Shown: one piece after another, positions 41,997-51,368 of the stretch | Position numbering within the stretch: the stretch's first letter is position 1 | Layout of the letters: every line of letters begins with the position of its first letter | From: Pseudomonas sp. Teo4 | GTDB taxonomy: Bacteria; Pseudomonadota; Gammaproteobacteria; Pseudomonadales; Pseudomonadaceae | Assembly: GCF_034387475.1 (NCBI RefSeq) | Contig: NZ_JAXCIL010000001.1 | Span: forward strand, 1,922,001 to 1,986,000 | Direction of reading: 5' to 3' | DNA length: 64,000 bases | Notes under the pieces: generated by a model | Told to the model about the DNA's origin: nothing | What the model saw: only the letters and a program-made list of their open reading frames with translations | Databases searched by the model: none | Made by a program: the position numbers and the translations under genes

Positions 41997-43565
41997 TTAC
42001 TGCTTCTTCATCTTTTCCTCGATCTTCTTGTCCACGTCGGCGCGGATCTGGTCGATGCTGAAACTGGCCGGGCGTTGGCTTGGTGGGTAGTCGACGAAGG
42101 TCTGCAGGAACGCTGCAGCCTTGCGGGTACCTTCAAAGATCAGGTAGTCGTTCTTGGTCAACCAATCATAGTACTGGTCAGACACCACATCGGCCCGCTC
42201 GTAAGGGTCCATGCGCAGGTTGAACAGTTTCGGTACACGCAAGCATACGAACGGTTCGCTCCACACTTTCAGGCCGCCTGGTGCGCGCTGTTCGCAGAAC
42301 ACCAGTTTCCAGTCGCCAAAGCGCATGGAGACCAGGTCACCGTCATCGCTGAAGTAGTAAAACTCGTTGCGCGCGCTCTTGTCGGTCTTGCCCGTCAGGT
42401 AGTCCAGCTGGTTGAAGCCATCCAGGTGTACCTTGAAGTTCTTGCCACCCACATCGGCGCCCTTGAGCAAGCGGTCCTTGATGTCGGTATCACCCACGGC
42501 TGCCATCAACGTCGGGAACCAGTCCAGGCCCGAGAACATCTGGGTGCTGATCGTGTCGGCCTTGATCTTGCCCGGCCAACGGACAATTGCAGGCACGCGG
42601 AAAGCACCTTCCCAGTTGGAGTTCTTTTCGTTGCGGAACGGTGTGGTGGCTGCATCTGGCCACGACCATTGGTTTGGCCCGTTGTCGGTGGTGTACACCA
42701 CAATGGTGTTGTCGGTGACCTTCAAGTCATCCAGGGTCTTGAGCAGTTTGCCGACGTCACCGTCATGCTCGAGCATGCCGTCGGCATATTCGTTACCGAC
42801 CATGCCGCTCTGCCCTCTCATGGCTTCACGTACATGGGTGAACGCGTGCATGCGCGTGGTGTTCATCCACACGAAGAACGGCTTGTTGGCCTTGACCTGC
42901 TTGTCGATGAAGTTGATGGCAGCCTGGGTGGTTTCATCGTCGATGGTTTCCATGCGTTTGGAGTTCAACGCACCGGTATCCTCGATCTTGCCATCGGCAC
43001 TGGACTTGATCACCCCGCGTGGCGAAGCGGCCTTCACGAACTCCTGGTCATCCTTGGGCCAGTAGGGTCGCTCGGGCTCTTCCTCGGCGTTGAGGTGGTA
43101 GAGGTTGCCGAAGAACTCATCGAACCCATGGTTGGTCGGCAAATACTCGTCTTTATCGCCCAGGTGGTTCTTGCCGAACTGCCCAGTGGCATAGCCCTGG
43201 GCCTTGAGCGCCTGGGCAATGGTCACGTCACGCGCCTGCAGCCCCACCGGCACGCCGGGCATGCCGACCTTGGACAACCCCGTGCGCAGCGCCGACTGGC
43301 CGGTGATGAACGTGGACCGGCCGGCGGTGCAGCTGTTCTCGGCGTAATAGTCGGTGAACATCATGCCTTCCTTGGCGATACGGTCGATGTTCGGCGTCTG
43401 GTAACCCACTACGCCCTTGCCATAGGCGCTGATGTTGGTCTGACCGATGTCGTCGCCGAAAATGACCAGAATGTTCGGCTTGTCCGCCGCACTGGCCAAC
43501 CCCACCCCGAAGGTTGCCGTGGCCGCGAGGGCGGCCGCCGACAACCAAGCTCTACTGGACTTCAT
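41997..43565 (-). CDS. Exported arylsulfatase-family hydrolase with a CTAGR active-site motif
   Basis: 522 residues, signal peptide cut near ASA-AD. Alkaline-phosphatase-like sulfatase fold: NILVIFGDDIG (metal Asp pair), NSCTAGRSTFITGQ as sulfatase signature, GKNHLGDKDEYLP, and FSGLDWFPTLMAAVG. The formylglycine Cys is in Cys-Thr-Ala-Gly-Arg, so the third position is Ala where the usual aerobic motif C-x-P-x-R has Pro. No sulfatase-modifying enzyme is nearby. Probably periplasmic hydrolysis of a sulfate (or phosphate) ester. Follows the HAD phosphatase gene by 84 bases on the same strand. Confidence 0.88.
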   Translation of the reverse strand: MKSSRAWLSAAALAATATFGVGLASAADKPNILVIFGDDIGQTNISAYGKGVVGYQTPNIDRIAKEGMMFTDYYAENSCTAGRSTFITGQSALRTGLSKVGMPGVPVGLQARDVTIAQALKAQGYATGQFGKNHLGDKDEYLPTNHGFDEFFGNLYHLNAEEEPERPYWPKDDQEFVKAASPRGVIKSSADGKIEDTGALNSKRMETIDDETTQAAINFIDKQVKANKPFFVWMNTTRMHAFTHVREAMRGQSGMVGNEYADGMLEHDGDVGKLLKTLDDLKVTDNTIVVYTTDNGPNQWSWPDAATTPFRNEKNSNWEGAFRVPAIVRWPGKIKADTISTQMFSGLDWFPTLMAAVGDTDIKDRLLKGADVGGKNFKVHLDGFNQLDYLTGKTDKSARNEFYYFSDDGDLVSMRFGDWKLVFCEQRAPGGLKVWSEPFVCLRVPKLFNLRMDPYERADVVSDQYYDWLTKNDYLIFEGTRKAAAFLQTFVDYPPSQRPASFSIDQIRADVDKKIEEKMKKQ

Positions 43566-43649
43566 AGCTACGCTCTCCGTTTCACGTCACTGCTGTCGTC
43601 CACGACTGCTGGCACGGGAGTCACCGTGCGACTGCGGCTGGTTGATGAA

Positions 43650-44660
43650 TCATTGCGGTGTTTCAAAGGGGTGGACCCGACGCCATTCACTGGCCATGTC
43701 GACCACGGTCCAGCCGTTGGCCTGAGCCTGGTCCAGGGCTTTGTCCAGGCGCCCTACCGAACTTTTGCGGTCGTAGGCCCATTCGCGCTGGGCATCGGTG
43801 TGATGCACCAGCGCGGCAAAGCGCCGGCCCTTGCCGGCCATGGTCCACTGCAGCATCTGCAGGTCGCCGTCTGAATTGCCGAACGCCAGCAGCGGCCGAC
43901 GACCGATGATCGAATCGATGCTCACCGGCTTGCCGGGGCCATCGTCGTTGTGCAGCACCTTGGGCAGGCGCTGGATGCTCAGCTTGCCCTGCTGGTCCTG
44001 GAACGCTGCGTCCAAGGTGGTGCCGATCACCTGCTCCGGTGGAATGCCATACACCTCCTCGGCAAACGCCCGCATGAACGCCACCTCACCGCCAGAGACG
44101 ATGTAGGTCCTGAAACCGTTGTCACGCAGATAGCCCAGCAGCTCCAGCATCGGCTGGAACACCATTTCGGTGTAGGGTTTGCCCGTGCGTGGATGGCGCG
44201 CACTGGCCAACCAGCTGCGACTGCGGGCGATGAAGTCCTCGCTGCTCATGCCCGAGTGGGTGGCCGCAACGATCTTGAGCAGGCCGTCCATGCCCTGGGC
44301 GGCCAAGGCTTGGTGATCGTTCTCCAGTACAGCCTTGAACGGCTGCTGGCTGCGCCACTGCGGGTGCTGCGGCGCCAGGCGCTTGACCTCGTCCATGGCG
44401 AACAGCACCTCGAAATACAAGGGCTGCTCGCTCCAGAGGGTGCCGTCGTTGTCGAACACCGCAATACGCTCGTTGGGGGCGACGTAGTCCGGGCCGCCCT
44501 CCTGGGTCACGGCTACGACGAACGCCTCGATCGCCTTGCGCGATGGCCCCTCGCGCCAGGACGCCAGTGGTTCGGCCGCCAAGACCTGCAAGGCCGGCAG
44601 AAGCAGCAAGACAAACATCAACGCACGAACGACGGAAAAACCACCCAGTACTTGGCGCAT
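43650..44660 (-). CDS. Exported HAD-family phosphatase
   Basis: 336 residues from the ATG at 44660 (AAGGA nine bases upstream; a TTG two codons earlier is possible). Signal peptide MRQVLGGFSVVRALMFVLLLLPALQVLAAE. HAD motifs: VFDNDGTLW (motif I DxDGT, Asp nucleophile), TYIVSGG (motif II), and LLAFGNSDGDLQML (motif IV). Periplasmic, phosphoserine-phosphatase-like; phosphoester hydrolysis. Probably one unit with the sulfatase, so both may scavenge anions from organic esters. Confidence 0.86.
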   Translation of the reverse strand: MRQVLGGFSVVRALMFVLLLLPALQVLAAEPLASWREGPSRKAIEAFVVAVTQEGGPDYVAPNERIAVFDNDGTLWSEQPLYFEVLFAMDEVKRLAPQHPQWRSQQPFKAVLENDHQALAAQGMDGLLKIVAATHSGMSSEDFIARSRSWLASARHPRTGKPYTEMVFQPMLELLGYLRDNGFRTYIVSGGEVAFMRAFAEEVYGIPPEQVIGTTLDAAFQDQQGKLSIQRLPKVLHNDDGPGKPVSIDSIIGRRPLLAFGNSDGDLQMLQWTMAGKGRRFAALVHHTDAQREWAYDRKSSVGRLDKALDQAQANGWTVVDMASEWRRVHPFETPQ

Positions 44661-44703
44661 GGTCAACCATCCTTGCGAAATGTGCCGACCCGACTGGACT
44701 GCG

Positions 44704-46014
44704 TCAGCGGTTCAATGACTTGAGCGCGTGCTTGCCGCGAGGCGCGGCCTTATCGGCCTCGACCCGCTTGCGCAAGCTTTGCAGCAAGCCCCGCCGGGTA
44801 TCGGCGCAAGGCCGTTCAGCGCGCCCGGCAGCATAAAAAACCTGCAAAAAGGCTAGCAAAGCAGCCTCGCTTTGCCCGTTTTGGGGATGTTCACTTGACG
44901 ACAGCGTGCGCCGGCCCGTGGTACGCCGCAGCCACAAGTACATGGCGTCCAGCCGCGCGGGCTCACTGGCGCACTGCTTGCGCGCCTGGCGCCAGGCATA
45001 GCCGGGCGAGTCGAGCCAGGCCTGATGGCGGCGCGCTTGCCAGCGCCGCAGCCACTGCCAGCCCTGCACACCCCAGGCGCGCCCCGCCCAGGCCAACCCG
45101 CCAACCAGCAGCAACAGCAGCACCAGCCACAACCCGTGGCTGGCAATGCTGACCCGCGCGCCTTGGCCGAGCGCACGCAGGTCTTCATTCAAGGAAAACG
45201 GTGCCTGGTACGCACCCTCGCCTGCCTCAACGTCCACCGCCGGTACCGAGGCGCGGCGCTGCTCACCGCTGGCGGCGTCCCACCACTGCACTTCGATAGC
45301 CGGTAACTGGTAGTGGCCTGCGCTTCTGGCCACATAGCTGACGCTGTCCTCGCGCTGGCCACCGAGGGTGCCACCGCGCCCGTCGCTGAGCGGCGTCACG
45401 CTGGGGGTCAGCACGTAGCGCTTGAGGCCCTTGACCTCGGCGAACGTCGGCGGAGGTATGAGCATTGCCTGCCCGCCACGGGCGACGATATGCAGGTGGC
45501 GGGTGATGCTGTCGCCTGCGCGCAACGGGGTATGTGAACGCTCGATGGATTGGCTCACCTCGACCGCTTGCGCCACCAGCCGTTGTTCGCCGCTGTCGCC
45601 AGCAAGCCCCTTGGCTTCGAACGACAACGGCTGACTTTGAACGGTCTGCGCCGCGCTGGCCTGGCCGGGGTGCACACGGAAGGTCAGGGCCGGAATCGTG
45701 AACCGCTGCGCGGTGCTCGGGGTGATCTGGTAGGTGTAGCGCAGGCCGAAAAAGGCTTTGCCATCGATCCGCTGGTTCAGGTGCTGCGCCTCCCCTCCGG
45801 GCGGGCTGACTACCGCGCCTGGCAGTTGCAGCACCGGCAGCTCAGGGGGCGCGGTGAACCAGGTGTCGACCAGCAGGTCCACCTCCAGGCTCACCGTGGC
45901 ACCCGTCATGATCGCGGCCTCCGGCACCAGGCGCGTTTGCACGCGAACGTCAGGTTCGGCGGCGCGGGCGAGGCCCGCGAGGCACGCGAGCAACAACCAG
46001 GCAAGACGACTCAT
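44704..46014 (-). CDS. BatD-like protein (oxygen tolerance family)
   Basis: 436 residues from the ATG at 46014, overlapping the upstream gene by four bases (ATGA). Signal peptide, immunoglobulin-like BatD repeats (PDVRVQTRLVPEAAIMTGATVSLEVDLLVDTWFT; DSITRHLHIVARGGQAMLIPPP), one C-terminal membrane helix (GLWLVLLLLLVGGLAWAGRAW), and a cytoplasmic tail of about 110 residues. Last gene of the Bat operon. The family forms part of a membrane complex with VWA proteins; its exact role is unknown. A 43-base gap separates it from the HAD gene. Confidence 0.85.
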   Translation of the reverse strand: MSRLAWLLLACLAGLARAAEPDVRVQTRLVPEAAIMTGATVSLEVDLLVDTWFTAPPELPVLQLPGAVVSPPGGEAQHLNQRIDGKAFFGLRYTYQITPSTAQRFTIPALTFRVHPGQASAAQTVQSQPLSFEAKGLAGDSGEQRLVAQAVEVSQSIERSHTPLRAGDSITRHLHIVARGGQAMLIPPPTFAEVKGLKRYVLTPSVTPLSDGRGGTLGGQREDSVSYVARSAGHYQLPAIEVQWWDAASGEQRRASVPAVDVEAGEGAYQAPFSLNEDLRALGQGARVSIASHGLWLVLLLLLVGGLAWAGRAWGVQGWQWLRRWQARRHQAWLDSPGYAWRQARKQCASEPARLDAMYLWLRRTTGRRTLSSSEHPQNGQSEAALLAFLQVFYAAGRAERPCADTRRGLLQSLRKRVEADKAAPRGKHALKSLNR

Positions 46015-47612
46015 GGCGCCCCCTGGGCCGCTTGCTGCTGCGCGGCATCCTGAATCGAGAACTTGCGTTTGAGAAACTGTGCGGGCGATGTGGTGAGGTT
46101 GTTCAGCCACAGCTGGTCCGAAGCAGCCTGGGGCGTCTTCTGCTGCTGTTGCTGACCACCGGCCGTCGGGGTCTGGTCTTCCACCACCTTGTCGGCTTTT
46201 TCGTCCGGTGTGCCTGCCTGCTGCTGGTCCTCATAGTCCTTGAGCAACGCCTCGGCCAGCGCCAGGTTGGCCTTGGCTTCGGCAAAATCGGGCTGCAAAC
46301 GCAGAGCCTGGCGATAGGCGGCTTTCGCCTGGGCAAACTTGAACAAACGCACATAGCTGTTGCCCTGATAGAACCAGGCGGGTGCCGTGTCCAGCTTGCC
46401 CAGACTCGCCAGCGCGGCTTCGAAATCCGCCGCCTGGTAAGCGGCGACACCTTTCCAGTACGGGTCGTGAAAGTGCGCGGCGGCCTGCGGGTAGTACCCG
46501 TGCTCATACGCCCAGCGCCCTTGTTGGTCGGCGGTGAAGAAGGCGTCGGCCAGGGCCCCGGCGCGGGCGGGCCCGGCTGGCATGCCCAGCAACAGCGCCA
46601 CGATCAGGCCCGGCAGCCAGTTCACCTGCCAGCCGCGGCGCACGCTGAACAACACCAGCAACAGCAACGGCCAGCACAGCCAGTAACCGGCGTCCTTCCA
46701 GTGCACCTGCCCGGCGTCGGCACTGGCGGCCTTGAAGTGGCGCTGGGCGTGCAGTTCGATCCAGTCGAGGTCGTCGTCGTTCAACGACAGGCTTCCCAGT
46801 GGCGCACTGGCGGCCTTGGCCAGGCCCTTGAGGCCCTGAGCGTCGAAATCGCCCTGTACCGGTCGCCCCGCTGCGTCCAGCCGGGGCATGCCCTGGGCGG
46901 TACGCAGCGGGCCGGTGGATTGACTACCGACGGCCAGCACCAACACTTGCAGCTGTGTACCGGTCGGGCGCTTGCCAATGGCATCGAACTGGCTGGCGTC
47001 GGCGCCGTCCGTCAGCAACACCAGAGTGCCCGGGGTGTTCTCTGCCTCCAGCAACTTCAGCGCCTGGTCGATCACACCCAGCGCATCCTTGCCGGGCTTG
47101 CTCATCAGGTCGGTGGCCAGCGCCTGGATGAAGGTATCGAGCAAGCCAGGGTCCTCGGTCGCCGGCAGCACCAGGTGTGCGCTGCCGGCATAGGCAATCA
47201 GCCCGGTGCGGGCACCACCGCGACGCATCACCAGGTCATGCAGCGTGTGCCGGGCGGCTGCCAGTCGGCTGGGCGGCACGTCGTCGGCATCCATGGACGG
47301 CGACAGGTCCACGGCGACGATCAGCGGTGCACGGTCGTCCAGAAAGTCGGGCGTGTCCTGCTCCCAGGTCGGCCCGGCAGCGGCCAGGGCGCTGAGCACC
47401 AGGGTGGCGCCGAGCACGTGAACCGGGCGCAGACGATGCGGGTCTTTCGGGGTGATCATCAGGTGTTCGACCAGGTGCGGGGCGATGATGCCATTGAGCT
47501 GGCGCCGCAGGTCAAGCCGGCGCAGCCAGAGCAGCGGCAGCAACACACCCGGCAGAATGAGCAGCAACCACCAGGGGCGCAGGAAATGCAAAGCCGCAAG
47601 GTCGACGCTCAT
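46011..47612 (-). CDS. BatB/BatC fusion: VWA domain plus TPR membrane protein
   Basis: 533 residues. Membrane helix, VWA domain with MIDAS DLSPS (LIVAVDLSPSMDADD) and LTDGAD, a second pair of helices (YWLCWPLLLLVLFSVRRG; LPGLIVALLLGMPAGPARA), then a TPR region (WAYEHGYYPQAAAHF, AYRQALRLQPDFAEAKANLALAEALL) and a Gln-rich tail. In Bacteroides the BatB and BatC parts are separate; here they are one chain, as is common in Pseudomonas. Both ends overlap neighbours by four bases. Confidence 0.88.
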   Translation of the reverse strand: MSVDLAALHFLRPWWLLLILPGVLLPLLWLRRLDLRRQLNGIIAPHLVEHLMITPKDPHRLRPVHVLGATLVLSALAAAGPTWEQDTPDFLDDRAPLIVAVDLSPSMDADDVPPSRLAAARHTLHDLVMRRGGARTGLIAYAGSAHLVLPATEDPGLLDTFIQALATDLMSKPGKDALGVIDQALKLLEAENTPGTLVLLTDGADASQFDAIGKRPTGTQLQVLVLAVGSQSTGPLRTAQGMPRLDAAGRPVQGDFDAQGLKGLAKAASAPLGSLSLNDDDLDWIELHAQRHFKAASADAGQVHWKDAGYWLCWPLLLLVLFSVRRGWQVNWLPGLIVALLLGMPAGPARAGALADAFFTADQQGRWAYEHGYYPQAAAHFHDPYWKGVAAYQAADFEAALASLGKLDTAPAWFYQGNSYVRLFKFAQAKAAYRQALRLQPDFAEAKANLALAEALLKDYEDQQQAGTPDEKADKVVEDQTPTAGGQQQQQKTPQAASDQLWLNNLTTSPAQFLKRKFSIQDAAQQQAAQGAP

Positions 47613-48589
47613 GCCCGCGCCTCCATGAACCGCGCTCGCACCATGGCCAGCAACTGCCCCGCCAGTAGCAGGCCCGCGGCGGCACCCAGCGGCCAGAAGA
47701 ACAGATCACGCTTGGGCTGATGACTGAAGGTCTGCACCTTGTGCGGGGTCAGGCGATCGAGGGTGGCGTACACTTGCTGCAGCGCCTGGCGGTCATCGGC
47801 GCGGAAGAACTGGCCGCCCGTGGTGCGCGCAATGGCCTGTAGGGTCGCCAGGTCGACCTTGTCATCCCCGGTCGCCTGAGGGTCTCCGATGCCGATCGCA
47901 TGCACCACGATGCCATTGGCCCGAGCCAGTTGCGCCGCATGGTCGGGGGTGATGGCGCTGCTGGTGTCGTTGCCGTCGGTCAACAGAATCAGCACCTTTT
48001 CCTGCTCTTGGGTGTCCTTCAGGGCCTTGATGGTCAGGCCGATGGCATCGCCCAGCGCCGTATTGGGCCCGGCCATGCCGATGCCGACTCCATCGAGCAA
48101 CAGCAACAGGCTGGCGTGGTCGAGGGTCAACGGAGCCTGCGGGTAGGCGCCGGTGCCGAATACGATCAGGCCGATGCGGTCGTCCTTGCGCTTGGCGATG
48201 AAATCACGCACCACCGATTTCACCGCGCTCAGGCGGTCGGTATTCTCGCCGTTGGCGTTGGTGTAGTCGGTGGCCTCCATGGACTGGGAGATATCGATCG
48301 CCAGCATCATGTCGCGGATCGGCTGCTCACGCTGGATCGGCTTTTCCACCAGCACAGGCCTTGCGCAAGCGGCCACCAGCAGGCACCAGACCAGCAGGTT
48401 CAACAGCAATTGCGCACGCCCCGCACTGGCGCCGACCTCCCCCGGCTGCTTGCCGATGGCACGGCTCATGGCCGCGAAAAACGGTACTCGCAGGGCGCTG
48501 CGGCCTTCCTGATAGTGGCCCAGGAGGCGATAGGCCAGCCACGCGACCGGTAACAGCAGGAACACCCACGGGTAGTCAAACTGCCACAT
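47609..48589 (-). CDS. BatA-like VWA-domain membrane protein
   Basis: 326 residues from the ATG at 48589 (GAGG six bases upstream). Starts MWQFDYPWVFLLLPVAWLAYRLL, the usual BatA first helix; VWA domain with MIDAS DISQS (MMLAIDISQSMEATDY), LTDGND, and a C-terminal helix. Anchored in the inner membrane, VWA side in the periplasm. Overlaps the DUF4381 gene by 14 bases and the next gene by four. Confidence 0.9.
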   Translation of the reverse strand: MWQFDYPWVFLLLPVAWLAYRLLGHYQEGRSALRVPFFAAMSRAIGKQPGEVGASAGRAQLLLNLLVWCLLVAACARPVLVEKPIQREQPIRDMMLAIDISQSMEATDYTNANGENTDRLSAVKSVVRDFIAKRKDDRIGLIVFGTGAYPQAPLTLDHASLLLLLDGVGIGMAGPNTALGDAIGLTIKALKDTQEQEKVLILLTDGNDTSSAITPDHAAQLARANGIVVHAIGIGDPQATGDDKVDLATLQAIARTTGGQFFRADDRQALQQVYATLDRLTPHKVQTFSHQPKRDLFFWPLGAAAGLLLAGQLLAMVRARFMEARA

Positions 48590-49073
48590 GATGCGCCTCG
48601 ATCCAGCTTCGGCTGGCGCTGAACAGCGCGCTGACCTGCTGGGCGTCCAGTGTGCGCAGGCTGGCCTCGGGTGCGTAGGCCAGCAAATGCAGGGTGTCGG
48701 CAAAGCCGGCTGGCAATGGCCGAGGTGCGCGCTGATCAAGAAAGGCCTGCCACTGCTCGCCAGCCAGGCTGGCCACGGGCGGAGCATCAGGCATCGACAG
48801 CGCCACGCGCTTGAGCAGTTCTGGCAGTTCACGCAGCGCTGCCAGCCGTTGTTCGCCCTGGCTGGCGGCCAACCTATCGAGCCGGGCCAGCGCCTCGCGG
48901 CGGTATTGGTCACGCCGCCAACGACGCCAGCGTAGCGCGCCCCACAGGCTGGCCAGCAGCAACGCCAGCACCGCGAGTACCAACCAGGCCCAGGTCTGCG
49001 GCAGGTAACTGAACGGCGGCATGCCCGGTGACAGCTCGCGCAATTGGTCGATGGACGGTGCGGCGGTGTTCAT
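48576..49073 (-). CDS. DUF4381 domain membrane protein
   Basis: 165 residues. One membrane helix (WAWLVLAVLALLLASLWGALRW, about 29-50) preceded by a short periplasmic part with LSPGMPPFSYLPQT, followed by a basic cytoplasmic domain. Typical small partner in MoxR/Bat operons; function unknown. Overlaps the DUF58 gene (ATGA) and BatA (14 bases). Confidence 0.88.
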   Translation of the reverse strand: MNTAAPSIDQLRELSPGMPPFSYLPQTWAWLVLAVLALLLASLWGALRWRRWRRDQYRREALARLDRLAASQGEQRLAALRELPELLKRVALSMPDAPPVASLAGEQWQAFLDQRAPRPLPAGFADTLHLLAYAPEASLRTLDAQQVSALFSASRSWIEAHHVAV

Positions 49074-50020
49074 CGTGGCACCTGGGCCAGACGGCCCAGC
49101 TCACGACGCAATTGATCAAGGCTGTCATCACCCGTGCTGATCAGCATCAACGGTACCTGGCTGCGCCTAAGCAATTCGGCCACATCGCGCAGACGCCCGG
49201 CGAGGAATTCGCCCAAGGGCCGGTTGATGCGCCGCTGGCCGACCGCCAGTTCCACCTGCACGGCGCCCTGGGTAACGTTGAGCCGCCCCTTGTCCGGTAC
49301 TTGCAGGGCAATCGGGTCGTAGACCTGGATAGCAATCACATCGTTGTGCTGGCTCAACCGACGCAGCAAGGGCAAGGTGTTGGCCGTGATACCGGCAAAA
49401 TCGCTGATGATGCAAATCAGATGGTCGTGGCCGGCGCTGGCCGCGCAGCTGCGTAACACCCTGTCCAGTTGTGCATCGTTTTCCTGGTCGGCGGCGTAGG
49501 CCGACAGCCGGTGGTTGGCCTTGACCACAGCGCTGCACAGGGCTTCGACCCGCGCCCGGCTGCGCAGCGGCCGCACGTACTCCAGTTGCTGGCTGTCAAA
49601 GACCAGGCCGCCCACCCGGTCGCCCGCATGAAAGGCCATCCAGGCGCAAATGGCCGCGAGCTGCGCGGCGCTCACCGACTTGAAGTAGCGCTGTGAGCCG
49701 AAATACATGCTCATGCGCTGGTCGACCAACACCAGGGTGGGCCGGTCACGCTCTTCGGTGAAGGTGCGCACGAACGGTTTGCCGTAGCGCAGCGAGGCGC
49801 GCCAGTCGAGGTGGCGCAGGTCATCACCGGGCAAGTAATGACGCAATTCGTCGAAGCTGAGGCCGCGCCCACGCAGGCGCGAGGCGTGGTTGCCGGACAG
49901 GATGCTCGCCAACGGCTGCCGCGCGACGAAGCTCAAGCCCCTGGCACGCGCTTCCAGCGCCATGAGCTCGGCGAGCGAGGCATACACGAAGCCGTCCGGC
50001 ACCAGCTTGTTCGCATCCAT
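49070..50020 (-). CDS. DUF58 domain protein (VWA-like)
   Basis: 316 residues, no membrane helix. DUF58 signature: GRGLSFDELRHYLPGDDLRHLDWRASLRYGKPFVRTFTEERD, then VLVDQRMSM (VWA-like strand). Co-occurs with MoxR ATPases, whose chaperone activity may load metal or client into the VWA proteins. 11 bases after the MoxR gene stop. Confidence 0.9.
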   Translation of the reverse strand: MDANKLVPDGFVYASLAELMALEARARGLSFVARQPLASILSGNHASRLRGRGLSFDELRHYLPGDDLRHLDWRASLRYGKPFVRTFTEERDRPTLVLVDQRMSMYFGSQRYFKSVSAAQLAAICAWMAFHAGDRVGGLVFDSQQLEYVRPLRSRARVEALCSAVVKANHRLSAYAADQENDAQLDRVLRSCAASAGHDHLICIISDFAGITANTLPLLRRLSQHNDVIAIQVYDPIALQVPDKGRLNVTQGAVQVELAVGQRRINRPLGEFLAGRLRDVAELLRRSQVPLMLISTGDDSLDQLRRELGRLAQVPR

Positions 50021-50031
50021 GGGCGTATCCG

Positions 50032-51006
50032 TCAGGCGGGAATGGCCACCTTGTCCAACAACCGGTCGATGACCTGATCGGCCGCCACACCATCGGTGAT
50101 TGCGTCATAGGAGAGTTGCAGGCGGTGGCGCAACACCGGGTGCACCACGGCGCGGACATTGTCGGGCGACACGAAGTCCTGGCCTGACAACCAGGCGTGG
50201 GCACGCGACACCCGGTCGAGGCTGATGCCGCCACGCGGGCTGGCGCCGATCTTGATCCAGCGCGCCAGGTCAGGGTCATGCTCACCCGGATGGCGTGTGG
50301 CGTTGATCAGGTCGATGAGGTAGCGGTCGATCGCCTGCGCCACATGCACCTGCGCCACCTCGCGGCGGGCATCGAAGATCACCTGCTGGGCCAGGCGCAC
50401 CGGTTGCGCCGCTGCCTCGTGGCTGGCCTGGTCCTCCGCACGCACCAGGCGCAGTACCTGGGCTTCATCTTCGGGGCGTGGGTAGTCGAGCTGCAGCTTC
50501 ATCAGGAAGCGGTCCATCTGCGCTTCGGGCAGTGGGTAGGTGCCTTCCTGTTCGATCGGGTTCTGGGTGGCCATGACCATGAAAAGCCCGGGCATCGGGT
50601 AGCTTTGCCCGGCCACGGTAATCTGGCGCTCCTCCATGGCTTCGAGCAAGGCGGCCTGGACCTTGGCCGGCGCGCGGTTGATTTCGTCGGCGAGAATCAC
50701 GTTGCCGAACAGCGGGCCGGGCTGAAAGCTGATCTTGTTGCCCTCGGCGGTCTGCTGCAGGATCTCGCCCCCGGTGATATCCGACGGCAGCAGGTCGGGG
50801 GTGAACTGGATGCGCCGCATCTGCGCCTCCAGGTGGGTGGACAGCGCCTTTACCGTGCGGGTCTTGGCCAAGCCTGGCAGGCTTTCGAGCAGGACATGGC
50901 CGTTGGCGAGCAGGCCCAGCAGTACATGACGAATGGTGTCGGCCTGGCCTAGCACCTTTTCAGCGACCGATGCTTCCAGTGCCTGGACGTGTTCGTGGGT
51001 ATTCAC
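50032..51006 (-). CDS. MoxR family AAA+ ATPase
   Basis: 324 residues from the GTG at 51004-51006 (GAGG eight bases upstream); the open frame further upstream runs into the 217-bp element and is not used. Walker A-like SLPGLAKT (Lys48), Walker B VILADEINRA, sensor MVMATQNPIEQEGTYPLPEAQMDRF, and C-terminal lid GASPRGGISLDRVSRAHA, all classic MoxR features. First gene of the operon MoxR-DUF58-DUF4381-BatA-BatB/C-BatD. Acts as an ATP-driven chaperone for the VWA complex. Confidence 0.92.
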   Translation of the reverse strand: MNTHEHVQALEASVAEKVLGQADTIRHVLLGLLANGHVLLESLPGLAKTRTVKALSTHLEAQMRRIQFTPDLLPSDITGGEILQQTAEGNKISFQPGPLFGNVILADEINRAPAKVQAALLEAMEERQITVAGQSYPMPGLFMVMATQNPIEQEGTYPLPEAQMDRFLMKLQLDYPRPEDEAQVLRLVRAEDQASHEAAAQPVRLAQQVIFDARREVAQVHVAQAIDRYLIDLINATRHPGEHDPDLARWIKIGASPRGGISLDRVSRAHAWLSGQDFVSPDNVRAVVHPVLRHRLQLSYDAITDGVAADQVIDRLLDKVAIPA

Positions 51007-51119
51007 GGGTGCGGCCTCTGGGCGGATTGGGCGGTCTGGTAAATCTAGCCGCGCCGGGGCGCACTGCAATGGGGTGTCGTGAAGAGAGCATGGCGTTGGT
51101 TCTGTGGTGTTGCAGAAAC

Positions 51120-51336
51120 CGAGCGCCGCCCGCGCGGCGCATCGCGAGCAAGGCTCGCTCCTACGTTTGTTTACGGCCAATAACGCCTGTGACAGGCGCG
51201 CGCGACCGCCTGGTTTGCACGACTCGATATCAAGCCATGCGCCAAGGCGTTCGCGCGCAAATCCCACAGGCATAACTGGCCCGAAACAAACGTAGGAGCG
51301 AGCCTTGCTCGCGATGCGCCGCGCGGGCGGCGCTCG
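51120..51336. repeat. 217-bp palindromic BIME-like element, copy 3 (core inverted)
   Basis: Same length and same perfect 53-bp inverted arms as copies 1 and 2, but the 111-bp core reads as the reverse complement of theirs. It fills most of the 362-base space 51007-51368 between the MoxR start and the cytochrome gene stop; nothing else was recognised there apart from the MoxR leader. Confidence 0.9.
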
Positions 51337-51368
51337 ATCTCAAACCCACCGCCTACCTCAACCCGTAC

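Noticed and set aside
46032..47720. 562-codon plus-strand frame opposite BatB/C
   Set aside because: Antisense shadow of a gene with clear VWA and TPR motifs.
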